Below, one piece after another: positions 35,230 through 43,033 of a stretch of DNA of 64,000 bases. Source of the stretch: a bacterium UBP2_UBA5202 (GTDB taxonomy: Bacteria; Edwardsbacteria; AC1; EtOH8). The position numbers were made by a program, and so were the translations under genes. The notes below the pieces were generated by a model. It saw only the letters and a list, made by a program, of their open reading frames with translations. It did no database searches and was not told the DNA's origin. Each line of letters starts with the position of its first letter. Within the stretch, counting starts at the first letter, position 1. The DNA is taken from the NCBI GenBank assembly GCA_002412795.1, contig DHVS01000029.1:1-64000 (forward strand), in the 5' to 3' direction.

Positions 35230-36561
35230 ATGTCAAAGTTCAAAGGTCTTATAATCCTGGTTTTACTGGTTGCTTTTGCCCCGGCCCTGCTGTGGGCGGG
35301 CGGGCAGAGCTACAATTACTACGAGAACGGGCTGGAATACATGAAAAAAGCCCAGTGGGACCGGGCCATAGACGAGTTCAAGAGCGCCATTTCACTGGAA
35401 TTCGCCGACCGACCACAGTTCCGCACTTACGGCATGCATTTCATAGACTATTTTCCCCACCGGGAGATGGCCATCTGCTATTACAACCTGGGGAACCTGG
35501 ACATGGCCAGGAAGGAAATGGAACTTTCCATGGCCTTTAAATCCACCGGCCGGTCCAAGGATTACTGGGCCAAGATAAGCAACGGCGAAGCCCCGCCGGC
35601 CACGATGGCCTCCCGGGCCGAGGACGAAAGTCTGGCCAGGGAGAGGGCCCGTCTGAATGCCGAGAAAAAGCGGATAGCCGAAGAGCAGGCGGCCCTGGAT
35701 GCCCGCAAGCGGGATATGAGCGCCGAAGCAGCCCGCCGGGCGGCCCAGGAGGAACTGAAGTTGGCCGCCCAGCGAGACAGCATAGAGCGGGCCGAACGCC
35801 AGCACCAGGCCGTGTCCCTGGACAAGGGCAAACTGCCGGTGGGAGCCCTGACCTATGATCCGGAAAGGGTGGCCCGGGTGGGCGAGAGGCTTTCCGTGGC
35901 AGTTCTGCCTTTTGAGAACAAGAGCGGCAGCGCCGAGATCACCAGCACCGTCCAGGACAAGATGATCACCTCGCTTTACAGCCTCAAACGCTTCAAGATC
36001 ATTGAACGTTCCCAGATAGACAAGGTGATGTCCGAGCAGAAACTGGGCATGACCGGGGCCATCGACCCGGCCAAGGCGGTCAAGGCGGGCAAACTGCTGG
36101 GGGTGGACGCCATCCTGATGGGCTCCATTTCCTCCAGCGGGGGCATAGGCATGGACGCCCGCCTGATCGACACCGAGAACGGCACCGTGATCACCGCCAA
36201 GGACGCCTACAGCGCCCAGAATACCCTGCAGGACGTCAAGGCCATGGCCACCGACATCGCCATCCAGATCTACAACGACATTCCGCTGGTGGAGGGTTAT
36301 GTCATTTCGGCCAGCCCCACCGGAGAGATAATGCTGGATATAGGATCCGCCAAGGGAATGCGCAAGGGGATGAAGGTGGTGGTCTACAAGGAGGGCGACG
36401 TGATCAAACACCCGGTGACCGGAGAGGCCCTGGGGTCCAAGAAGACCATGGTGGGCGAGCTGCTGCTGACCGAGGTCCAGGAAAAGATGTCCGAGGCCTC
36501 GCTGGTGGACAAGCAGGCCGGGCAGACCCTAGCCGCCGGCCAGAAAGTGGTGGCCAAGTAG
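35230..36561 (+). CDS. CsgG/FlgO-like envelope protein with TPR region
   Basis: The signal sequence MSKFKGLIILVLLVAFAPAL ends in WAGG, then come one or two TPR-like helices (YYENGLEYMKKAQWDRAIDE), a long charged coiled coil (about residues 120-210) and a CsgG-type domain (about 215-345). The CsgG part reads LSVAVLPFENKSGSAEITST, FKIIERSQIDKVMSEQKLGM and KLLGVDAILMGSISS. The start at 35230 is chosen over 35119 because of AAGGAGAAAGG and the signal peptide. It is paralogous to the CsgG protein at 41873. Its last codons (GQKVVAK, stop) are echoed beyond hicBA near 37120-37140. Confidence 0.82.
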   Translation: MSKFKGLIILVLLVAFAPALLWAGGQSYNYYENGLEYMKKAQWDRAIDEFKSAISLEFADRPQFRTYGMHFIDYFPHREMAICYYNLGNLDMARKEMELSMAFKSTGRSKDYWAKISNGEAPPATMASRAEDESLARERARLNAEKKRIAEEQAALDARKRDMSAEAARRAAQEELKLAAQRDSIERAERQHQAVSLDKGKLPVGALTYDPERVARVGERLSVAVLPFENKSGSAEITSTVQDKMITSLYSLKRFKIIERSQIDKVMSEQKLGMTGAIDPAKAVKAGKLLGVDAILMGSISSSGGIGMDARLIDTENGTVITAKDAYSAQNTLQDVKAMATDIAIQIYNDIPLVEGYVISASPTGEIMLDIGSAKGMRKGMKVVVYKEGDVIKHPVTGEALGSKKTMVGELLLTEVQEKMSEASLVDKQAGQTLAAGQKVVAK

Positions 36562-36677
36562 ACTTCGGTAACCAGCCCCTACGATTGTAAGGCATTGTTG
36601 CTTTTCTCAGGGCAGGCTATTGCGAGTGGGGCCGAATTTATGGCTAAGGAAGCAATCCACTTAAGGAAAAATGTGGT

Positions 36678-36884
36678 ATGAATTTTAAAATTGAATACGA
36701 ACAGGAAGCGGATGGCCGCTGGCTGGCAGAGTTGCCGCAAATCCCCGGAGTGATGGCCTATGGCGCCAGCAAGGAGGAGGCAATGGCCAAAGCCGAAACG
36801 CTGGCTTTAAGGGTTCTGGCCGAGCGGATTGAGCAAAGCGAAGACAAACCCCAGCCCATAAATATTTCATTTGCTGCGGTATGA
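36678..36884 (+). CDS. hicB: HicB-type antitoxin
   Basis: The 68-residue protein has the HicB fold opening MNFKIEYEQEADGRWLAELP, the core motif QIPGVMAYGASKEEAMAKAE (P-G-x3-G-x5-A) and RVLAERIEQSE. It lacks a DNA-binding tail and so is a minimal HicB. Its stop overlaps the hicA ATG (ATGA), with the antitoxin first, the reverse of the classical hicAB order but frequent. The pair lies between two envelope genes and breaks that cluster. Confidence 0.92.
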   Translation: MNFKIEYEQEADGRWLAELPQIPGVMAYGASKEEAMAKAETLALRVLAERIEQSEDKPQPINISFAAV

Positions 36885-37102
36885 GCCAATGGCCGGCGGG
36901 TAAGGCTAAACGGGTTTTGGCGGCGCTGATGCAGATTGGTTGGAAAGTTAAACGTCAGTCTGGGTCGCACCAAACTCTGTGCCGTGAAGGGTGGCTGGAT
37001 TTCGTATTTGCATTTCACGGACAGGAAGAAATCGGGCCTAAAATGCTTGCTCGTATTGCCAAACATACCGGTCTTAAACCGGACGATCTAAAGGGGCACT
37101 AA
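36881..37102 (+). CDS. hicA: HicA-type mRNA interferase toxin
   Basis: The 73 residues have a double-stranded RNA-binding-like fold: AKRVLAALMQIGWKVKRQSG then SHQTLCREG, with the catalytic His in GSH. FAFHGQEEIGPKMLARIAKH and TGLKPDDL follow. HicA cleaves mRNA and tmRNA in translation-independent fashion in known systems. It is coupled to hicB by a four-base overlap. A remnant of the upstream gene end follows about 20 bases after the stop. Confidence 0.93.
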   Translation: MSQWPAGKAKRVLAALMQIGWKVKRQSGSHQTLCREGWLDFVFAFHGQEEIGPKMLARIAKHTGLKPDDLKGH

Positions 37103-37116
37103 AAATAATAATTTTT

Positions 37117-37140
37117 GGCCAAAAGGTGGTGGCCAAGTAA
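37117..37140 (+). pseudogene. Remnant of a CsgG-gene 3' end
   Basis: TTTGGCCAAAAGGTGGTGGCCAAGTAA reads F-G-Q-K-V-V-A-K-stop. The gene ending at 36561 finishes G-Q-K-V-V-A-K-stop with synonymous differences (CAG/CAA, AAA/AAG, TAG/TAA). The duplicated end flanks hicBA. Confidence 0.6.
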
Positions 37141-37183
37141 CCCTAACGTAAACCAAACAAACCTAATTACAAAAGGAGAGAAC

Positions 37184-38443
37184 ATGCGTAAAGTTGGTCT
37201 GGTAATTCTGATGTTAAGCGCCATAACTTCTATGGCAGTTGCCCAGCAGGATTATGACTTCAATATCATGGGCACCGGGGCCAGGGCGCGCGGAATGGGC
37301 GGAGCTTTCATTGGTGTGGCCGATGACGCCACTGCGGTTGGCTGGAATCCGGCCGGTATTGCCAAACTGGATAAAATGGAAGCCTCGGTGGTAGGCGCTT
37401 TTACCATGGTGAAATACACCGGAGAATTGACTTTTGATGCAGAAAAAGAAAGCTATGATGAGACAGCCTCTCATATTGCGCCGGCCTTTGGCAGTTTTAT
37501 CCTGCCGATAAAAATGGGAGAACGCAATCTGGCCTTTGCCCTTGCATATCAGAGAATGATTGACATGGGAGCAAAGACAAAAGGTTCCGATGAAGATTAT
37601 ACTTTGGGTGATTATAATTGGACTTATGAAGCCAAGGGAGGACTGGATGCCATAACGCCGGCCATGGCTTTACAGCTAAATAATAATTTTTCAGTTGGCG
37701 CCGCGGCGAATATATATATTAACGGTCTGACCCAGGAATACAACGAAACCTATATTGATATAGGTAACTGCACTGACAATTACAAATATGAAGAAGACTA
37801 TTCAGGTTTCAATCTGAACCTCGGGGCCCTGCTTAACATGCCCAAATACAGCATAGGCTTTATGGCTCGGCTGCCCTTTACCTTGGGCGTCGACATCACC
37901 GAAACCAACACCTGGGATTATACTGCCAATGGCGACAACAGCGGTACCGTTGTTGACAAGATGACCGGAGCAGAGTTTACTATGCCCATGATGATTGGTT
38001 TTGGCGGAGCCCTTAAACCCACCGATAAGCTGACTCTGGCAGTTGACTACGAGATCAGGTCGTATTCTAATTCAGAATTTTCATACCAGGGTTATACGGA
38101 TGACGCAGGGTTGAATGACTGCAACCAGCTTAGGGTCGGCATGGAGTACATTTTCAGCGGCTCCAATGCTGTTTTCCCGGTTCGTCTTGGGTTCCGCACC
38201 GATCCAAAGACGTTTGACGGTTTTACCGGAACATGGTCTGCCCCGGATACCTCACAGGCTTCTGGAACGGTCATTACCGGCGGTTTTGGTCTGATCATGG
38301 GCAAGGTAATGTTCGATCTTGCTTATGAATATGGCACCTTGACACCGGTCGATATAAGTGGCGACTTTTATGGTTATAATATATCAATGAAAAAAACATA
38401 TAAAACCCATAACATCATGGCCTCCGCTATCATCCATTTCTAG
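37184..38443 (+). CDS. PorV/FadL-like outer membrane beta-barrel protein
   Basis: A signal peptide (MRKVGLVILMLSAITSMAVA, then QQ) is followed by the characteristic ARARGMGGAFIGVADDATAV and GWNPAGIAKL block shared by PorV/PorQ and FadL-type barrels. Alternating aromatic/polar strands continue to the C-terminal MASAIIHF, which ends in Phe as outer-membrane barrels do. It has 419 residues. The start at 37184 follows AAAAGGAGAG; the longer frame from 37115 runs into non-coding repeat. The passenger or substrate is unknown; PorV serves type IX secretion in Bacteroidetes, but that role is not assumed here. Confidence 0.85.
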   Translation: MRKVGLVILMLSAITSMAVAQQDYDFNIMGTGARARGMGGAFIGVADDATAVGWNPAGIAKLDKMEASVVGAFTMVKYTGELTFDAEKESYDETASHIAPAFGSFILPIKMGERNLAFALAYQRMIDMGAKTKGSDEDYTLGDYNWTYEAKGGLDAITPAMALQLNNNFSVGAAANIYINGLTQEYNETYIDIGNCTDNYKYEEDYSGFNLNLGALLNMPKYSIGFMARLPFTLGVDITETNTWDYTANGDNSGTVVDKMTGAEFTMPMMIGFGGALKPTDKLTLAVDYEIRSYSNSEFSYQGYTDDAGLNDCNQLRVGMEYIFSGSNAVFPVRLGFRTDPKTFDGFTGTWSAPDTSQASGTVITGGFGLIMGKVMFDLAYEYGTLTPVDISGDFYGYNISMKKTYKTHNIMASAIIHF

Positions 38444-38572
38444 CTCTCATTAATAATCAATATCAACAAACACTTAACCCGACGGGAGGTGGTGACGTTT
38501 AACCGCGGTGAACCCCTGAATATTTTGCTTTAAGCAATTCCCGGTAAATCAAATATAAGGAGCACAATTTAA

Positions 38573-39406
38573 ATGTTTAAGAAAACTTTGGCCCTGCTGG
38601 CCATACTCGGTTTTGCCTCTCTGGCCCTGGCCCAGGTGGAACAGAACATCCAGGGCGCCGGCATGATTGACTGGACCGACCAGTCTGTCAAATCCACCGG
38701 CATCGGGGCCCTTAACCCCAAGCTTCCGCCCTCGGCCCAGCGCAAGAACGCCCTGCGGGCCGCCCAGCTGGACGCCATGCGCAATATGATCGAGACCCTC
38801 AACGGCGTGCTTTTAACCTCCGAGACCACGGTGGAGAACGCCATGATGTCATCCGACATCATCAAGACCCGGGTGGAGGGCATCGTCAAGAACTTCCGCT
38901 TCACCTCCAAGCCCCGTTACATGTCGGACGGCTCGGTGGAAGTGGACATGGAGATGTTATTGACCGGCAAGGTGGGCGACGTACTTTATCCCGAACAGAT
39001 GGGCGGCAAGACCCCCACCTACCAGAACCTGCCTTCCAACTTTAACGCCCAGGAACCCCAGACCTACACCGGCCTGATCATCGACGCCACCGCCACCGAT
39101 GCCATGCCGGCCATGGTTCCGGCCGTCCTGGACGAATCGGGCGAGGGCATCTACGGCCAGGATTTCGTTCCCCGGGAAGCTGCGGTCAGGAACGGCGTGG
39201 TGGTCTACGCCAAGACCATGGAAGAAGCCAGGGCCAACGCCGCCCGGGTGGGCAGCAATCCGCTGGTGATACGGGCCGTCAAATCGTCGGGGCTCAACAA
39301 GGCCGACCTGATCATCGCCGACAACGACGTTGAGAACGTGGCGGTGATCGCCGACAACACCGACATCTATGACAACTGCCGGGTGATCATAGTTCTTAAA
39401 CAGTAA
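38573..39406 (+). CDS. Secreted LPP20/FlgP-like protein
   Basis: The 277 residues have a signal peptide (MFKKTLALLAILGFASLALA, Q). An LPP20-type domain follows: QRKNALRAAQLDAMRNMIET, VLLTSETTVENAMMSSDIIK and YMSDGSVEVDMEMLL. The downstream protein at 39727 has the same pattern (AxxDAxRN...VENAM...KGxxKN), so the two share this domain. LPP20 proteins include FlgP, an outer-membrane component of Vibrio and Campylobacter flagellar disks. No lipobox Cys is visible. The C-terminal 130 residues are of unknown fold. Confidence 0.78.
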   Translation: MFKKTLALLAILGFASLALAQVEQNIQGAGMIDWTDQSVKSTGIGALNPKLPPSAQRKNALRAAQLDAMRNMIETLNGVLLTSETTVENAMMSSDIIKTRVEGIVKNFRFTSKPRYMSDGSVEVDMEMLLTGKVGDVLYPEQMGGKTPTYQNLPSNFNAQEPQTYTGLIIDATATDAMPAMVPAVLDESGEGIYGQDFVPREAAVRNGVVVYAKTMEEARANAARVGSNPLVIRAVKSSGLNKADLIIADNDVENVAVIADNTDIYDNCRVIIVLKQ

Positions 39407-39726
39407 CTTCTATTTTGCCATTCTGAGGTTAGCCAACCCAACCCTGCCCTTCCCTCGAGGGAAGGGATAAAGGGTTAGGTTAGATGAAATTGGTGAGGTC
39501 AGGATGACAATGCATAAAAGGGAGAGCGAGCCTTTTAAAAGGAATTTTTTTAAAACGCCGTTCTCCCTTTTGAATGTTGGCTTGTAGAACCCCACCCATC
39601 CCTCCCCCCTCATAGCCACCATAAAAGCTCGTCTCGGGGCAGGCTCTCGAGGGGAGGGAGAGAGGGAGAGCTTGTGTGACAAAATGACCAGATATCACCA
39701 AATCACGAAAGGACTCCAATTCTAAA
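39407..39726. repeat. Gene-free spacer with CCCTTCCC/GGGAAGGG palindromes
   Basis: A perfect palindrome CCCTTCCCTCGAGGGAAGGG (39447-39466) sits within longer ends AACCCAACCCT...AGGGTTAGGTT. A second, longer element from about 39590 (CCCCACCCATCCCTCCC) to 39675 (GAGGGGAGGGAGAGAGGGAG) is of the same type. No gene is credible. This separates the LPP20-like and FlgT-like genes. Confidence 0.65.
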
Positions 39727-40887
39727 ATGAGAAAATTATTTTATTCAATTCTGGCTCTTCTGATGTTCTCCGGCCTGGCGTTTGCCCAGGAGGCAATGCA
39801 AACCATTACCACCGACGGAACCGCTTCGGTTCTGAACGGCGACAAGGCCCAGGCCCGGGACGTGGCCACCCAGGACGCCCTGCGCAACGCGGTGGAACAG
39901 GTGACCGGGGCGGTGATCAGCTCAAACACCATAGTGGAGAACGCCATGGTGGTGGAGGACAACATCTATTCCAAGGCTAAGGGCTACATCAAGAACTACT
40001 CCATCGTCAGCGAGGGCGAAGCCGACGGAGGCTTAAGCTACAACGTCAAGGTCAAGGCCCTGGTGCGCTCCGGTGCCATCAAGGAGGACATGGCCGACAT
40101 CATCCGCGGCGCCGGAAACCCCAAGCTGATGGTGCTGATCACCGAAAGCAATGTGGGCAGCTCGGCCATCGGCGGGATCGACGCCCAGCTGGGCACGGCC
40201 GAGAACACAATCATAGAAGCCATGCGCAACAAGGGGTTTGACTTTGTGGACCCGGTGACAGCCGAGAAGAGCATCCGGCGGGACAAGGCTTTGGCGGCTT
40301 TGGACGGGGACGCCCAGGCGGCGGCCTTCATCGGGGAACGGGCCGGGGCCGAGGTGATCATCACCGGTAAATCATTCGCCAAGGAGGCCACGGCGGCCAA
40401 CGACATGCTGGGCGGGATGAAGTCCATCCAGGCCACGGTCTCGGTCAAGGCCTTCAACACCGATGACGGACGGATCCTGGTTTCCAAGGTGGAGACCGGG
40501 CGGGCGGTCCACATCGAGGAGATCACCGGCGGCACCAAGGCCATAGAGCAGGCCTCGGCCAAGCTGGCCGACTACCTGGCCGAGGAGATCGTCAAGAAAT
40601 TCGCCCGGGGCGGCAACACCGTCACCCTCAACGTCACCGGGGCCTCCAATTACGACCTTTACCAGGAACTGGTCAACGTCCTTAAATACGAGGTTAGGGG
40701 TGTCAAGTCGGTCAACGACCGCGAGGTCACCGGCAACACCGGGCTGGTGGAGGTGGAGACCAAGTTCAACAGCAGCCAGCTGGCCCAGGAACTGCTTTAC
40801 AAGAATTTTGCCAAATTCTCGGTCAAGATCCTGAGCCGCACCGCCAACCGCATCAACCTCAGGCTGCGGGCCAAACCGGCCAGGTAA
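39727..40887 (+). CDS. FlgT/LPP20-like secreted protein
   Basis: The signal peptide is MRKLFYSILALLMFSGLAFA. The N-terminal domain (about residues 25-115) has ARDVATQDALRNAVEQVTGA, then VENAMVVEDNIYSKAKGYIK NY, the FlgT_N/LPP20 pattern shared with the preceding gene. The middle part (about 120-290) resembles a CsgG/FlgT-middle alpha/beta domain (LMVLITESNVGSSAIGG... GERAGAEVIITGKSFAKEA). The C-terminal 90 residues are another alpha/beta repeat. It has 386 residues. FlgT forms a periplasmic ring around Vibrio flagella; no flagellar gene is visible here. Confidence 0.75.
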   Translation: MRKLFYSILALLMFSGLAFAQEAMQTITTDGTASVLNGDKAQARDVATQDALRNAVEQVTGAVISSNTIVENAMVVEDNIYSKAKGYIKNYSIVSEGEADGGLSYNVKVKALVRSGAIKEDMADIIRGAGNPKLMVLITESNVGSSAIGGIDAQLGTAENTIIEAMRNKGFDFVDPVTAEKSIRRDKALAALDGDAQAAAFIGERAGAEVIITGKSFAKEATAANDMLGGMKSIQATVSVKAFNTDDGRILVSKVETGRAVHIEEITGGTKAIEQASAKLADYLAEEIVKKFARGGNTVTLNVTGASNYDLYQELVNVLKYEVRGVKSVNDREVTGNTGLVEVETKFNSSQLAQELLYKNFAKFSVKILSRTANRINLRLRAKPAR

Positions 40888-40934
40888 AAATTAAGTCACA
40901 CGGTTCACGATTTTCAATTTAAGGGGGTATGAAG

Positions 40935-41705
40935 ATGTCTGATAAAAGAAATGCCGGCCTGTTCTGGCTGCTGGCGGCGGCGCTGCTGGCCTGCCTGACT
41001 GTCACCGCGGTACAGCTTACCGCCAAGGCCACTCCGGTGGCCAAGGTTTCCTTCGTGGTGGGGGACGTCAAGACCCAGAAGCCGAACAAGGAAGTTTGGA
41101 AAAAAGTGACCTTTGACCAGCCCCTGGCGGCCGGGGAAAAGGTCAAAAGCACCGAAGATGCCCGGGCCGAGATAGCCTTTTCGGACGGCAGCATCATCCG
41201 GGTGGACGCCAACACCCAGCTGGCCATAGACGAACTGAAGAAGGATTCCAAAAAAGGCCTGACCGCCAGCGGCAAGGTCTGGAGCGGCAAGGTCTGGGCC
41301 AACGTCAACAAGGTCAGCAAGAAGAGCAAATTCGAGCTGGAATCCCCCACCGCGGTGGCCGCGGTCCGGGGCACTGTCTACCGGATGACGGTGATGCCCG
41401 ACAGCAGCACCAAGGTGGCGGTGTACCAGGGCGAGGTCAAGGTGGAGGCCAACCCAGATTTCTTCGCCAACCAGAAGAAGAAGCAGGGAGGCCGGGCGGG
41501 GGAGATCGAAGGCCCGCAGGAGATCGCCGGACCGCGCGAGGTCAAACTGGAGCAGTGGGTCCAGATAGTCAAGGCCCAGATGGAGATCACCATCAACGCC
41601 GACGGCACCTACGGCATAGTTAACTTCAACCCCATCATCGACAGCCAGGACGAGTGGGTCCGCTGGAACCAGGAACGGGACCTGAAACTGGGCCGCAAGC
41701 AGTAG
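40935..41705 (+). CDS. FecR-domain periplasmic protein
   Basis: An N-terminal membrane anchor/signal (AGLFWLLAAALLACLTVTAV) is followed by a FecR domain (about residues 35-150): VSFVVGDVKTQKPNKEVWKK, PLAAGEKVKSTEDARAEIAF, DGSIIRVDANTQLAI and the end motif SPTAVAAVRGTVYRMTVMPD, typical of stand-alone FecR/LysM-type sensors. It is not next to a sigma factor, so it may be structural. The start is ATG 40935 or 40929; both follow AAGGGGG. The C-terminal 80 residues are unassigned. Confidence 0.85.
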   Translation: MSDKRNAGLFWLLAAALLACLTVTAVQLTAKATPVAKVSFVVGDVKTQKPNKEVWKKVTFDQPLAAGEKVKSTEDARAEIAFSDGSIIRVDANTQLAIDELKKDSKKGLTASGKVWSGKVWANVNKVSKKSKFELESPTAVAAVRGTVYRMTVMPDSSTKVAVYQGEVKVEANPDFFANQKKKQGGRAGEIEGPQEIAGPREVKLEQWVQIVKAQMEITINADGTYGIVNFNPIIDSQDEWVRWNQERDLKLGRKQ

Positions 41706-41715
41706 ATACAGTGCC

Positions 41716-41858
41716 GCAAAGGCACTAAGGCACAAAACAACTATTCACAGTTTACGTTTCACAATTCACGGTTTATCTTGGTGTCTTTGTGTCACTTCGA
41801 CAAGGCTTCGACCAGCTCAGCCGGGCCGCTCAGTGCACCGCTTAGTGGCAAAATATTA
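41716..41858. repeat. Intergenic repeat, GCCGCAAAGGCACTAAGGCAC type
   Basis: TGCCGCAAAGGCACTAAGGC at the left and CTTGGTGTCTTTGTGTCAC plus CTTAGTGGCA at the right are partly complementary and match the CCAC...GTGG family. A TTCGACAAGGCTTCGACCAG insertion lies inside the right arm. Confidence 0.55.
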
Positions 41859-41872
41859 AACTCGGAGCATAA

Positions 41873-42868
41873 ATGAAGAAATATCTGGCATTAGCAGCGA
41901 TCCTCGTTCTGGCGGCGGTCTCCTGCGGACCGGTGATAGTTTCCCTCAAACGGACCGAAAAGCCCCGGCTGGAGATCCCGGCCATCAAGCGGGTGGCGGT
42001 GGTGGATTTCGTCGACCCCTACCGGCGCAACCTGGGCCCCGGGGTGGGCAACGTGCTGGTCTCCAAGCTGGCCGAACAGGGCTATTACGAGATGATGGAG
42101 CGGGAGAAGATCAATTCGGTGATGTCCGAGCACAAGTTCAATCTGACCGGAGCGGTGGACCCCAATACTGTCAAGCTGCTGGGCGGCCTGCTGGGGGTGG
42201 ATGCCATCATCACCGGTGAGATCCTGGCCTACAAAGTGGAGACCAGCAAACGGATAGAAAAGGTGGAACGCAAGGTGGGCACCGGCCAGTACGAGATAGT
42301 AGAGAAGACCATCAGAGGGAAAAAAGTTCAGGAAAAGAAAGAGATAATGAAGACGGTGCTGGTGGACGAGGAACGGACCACCAAAAGCGGCACGGTCTCT
42401 ATCAACTACCGGCTGATAGACATAGCTTCCGGCAAGGTGGTGGCCAGCAAATCCCAAACGGCCAGCTACAGCAAATGGTTCAAGGACAATGCGCCCGGCG
42501 ATGACCAGATCTTAAGCGGACTGCTGAACGAGGTCACCGACGCCTTTGTGGGAGACATCTCCCCCCATTATGTAAACGTTACCAAAAGGCTCATGAAGAG
42601 CAAAGCCGATCCCAAGGACATCGGCTCCAAGTACGCCAGGGCCGGCGACTGGCAGAGGGCGGCGGAAGTCTGGGAAAGATCGGCCTTGTCCCTGCCTAAA
42701 GATCCGGGTCTGTGGCATAACATAGGGGTGGCTTACGAGGCCCTGGGCAATTACGATAAGGCTTTGGAATCCTACATAAAAGCCTCTGAACTGGATCCGG
42801 CCAATGAGGTCTATATCCAAGACCGGGCCGGAGTACGGAATGCATATAGAAGGGGTCTGGCGCAATAA
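41873..42868 (+). CDS. CsgG-type lipoprotein with TPR tail
   Basis: The signal MKKYLALAAILVLAAVSCGP has a clear lipobox (AVSC), so it should be lipid-anchored, probably to the outer membrane. The CsgG domain (about residues 40-230) has RVAVVDFVDPYRRNLGPGVG, YYEMMEREKINSVMSEHKFN, LLGVDAIITGEILAY and INYRLIDIASGKVVASKS. A TPR (LWHNIGVAYEALGNYDKALE) ends the 331-residue protein. It is similar to the protein at 35230. CsgG forms the curli secretion pore, but no curlin is visible. A terminator follows, closing the cluster. Confidence 0.85.
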   Translation: MKKYLALAAILVLAAVSCGPVIVSLKRTEKPRLEIPAIKRVAVVDFVDPYRRNLGPGVGNVLVSKLAEQGYYEMMEREKINSVMSEHKFNLTGAVDPNTVKLLGGLLGVDAIITGEILAYKVETSKRIEKVERKVGTGQYEIVEKTIRGKKVQEKKEIMKTVLVDEERTTKSGTVSINYRLIDIASGKVVASKSQTASYSKWFKDNAPGDDQILSGLLNEVTDAFVGDISPHYVNVTKRLMKSKADPKDIGSKYARAGDWQRAAEVWERSALSLPKDPGLWHNIGVAYEALGNYDKALESYIKASELDPANEVYIQDRAGVRNAYRRGLAQ

Positions 42869-42896
42869 AGAGGCACTATAACCGTGATTTTCAGTC

Positions 42897-42928
42897 AAAA
42901 GGGAGCGTTTTACGCTCCCTTTTGCCGT
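42897..42928 (+). terminator. Intrinsic terminator closing the envelope cluster
   Basis: The stem AAAAGGGAGCG / CGCTCCCTTTT with loop TTTTA lies 29 bases past the CsgG lipoprotein stop. Confidence 0.9.
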
Positions 42929-42938
42929 TAGATTCAGC

Positions 42939-42967
42939 TTGACTTCCACATTTATTTGTGGTATCAT
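42939..42967 (+). promoter_or_regulatory. Putative promoter of the ElyC-like gene
   Basis: TTGACT (42939-42944), a 17-base spacer and TATCAT (42962-42967) lie some 67 bases before the ATG at 43034, directly after the upstream terminator. Confidence 0.6.
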
Positions 42968-43033
42968 AACCCTCTTGCATAATTATAGTTATGCATCTTA
43001 ATTAAAACATCTCTTAAAGTAAAGATTAGAGCC

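Noticed and set aside
37184..38443. Evidence for a type IX secretion system from the PorV-like barrel
   Set aside because: No PorU, GldKLMN or C-terminal sorting-domain proteins are seen. The PorV/FadL barrel family is broader than T9SS.
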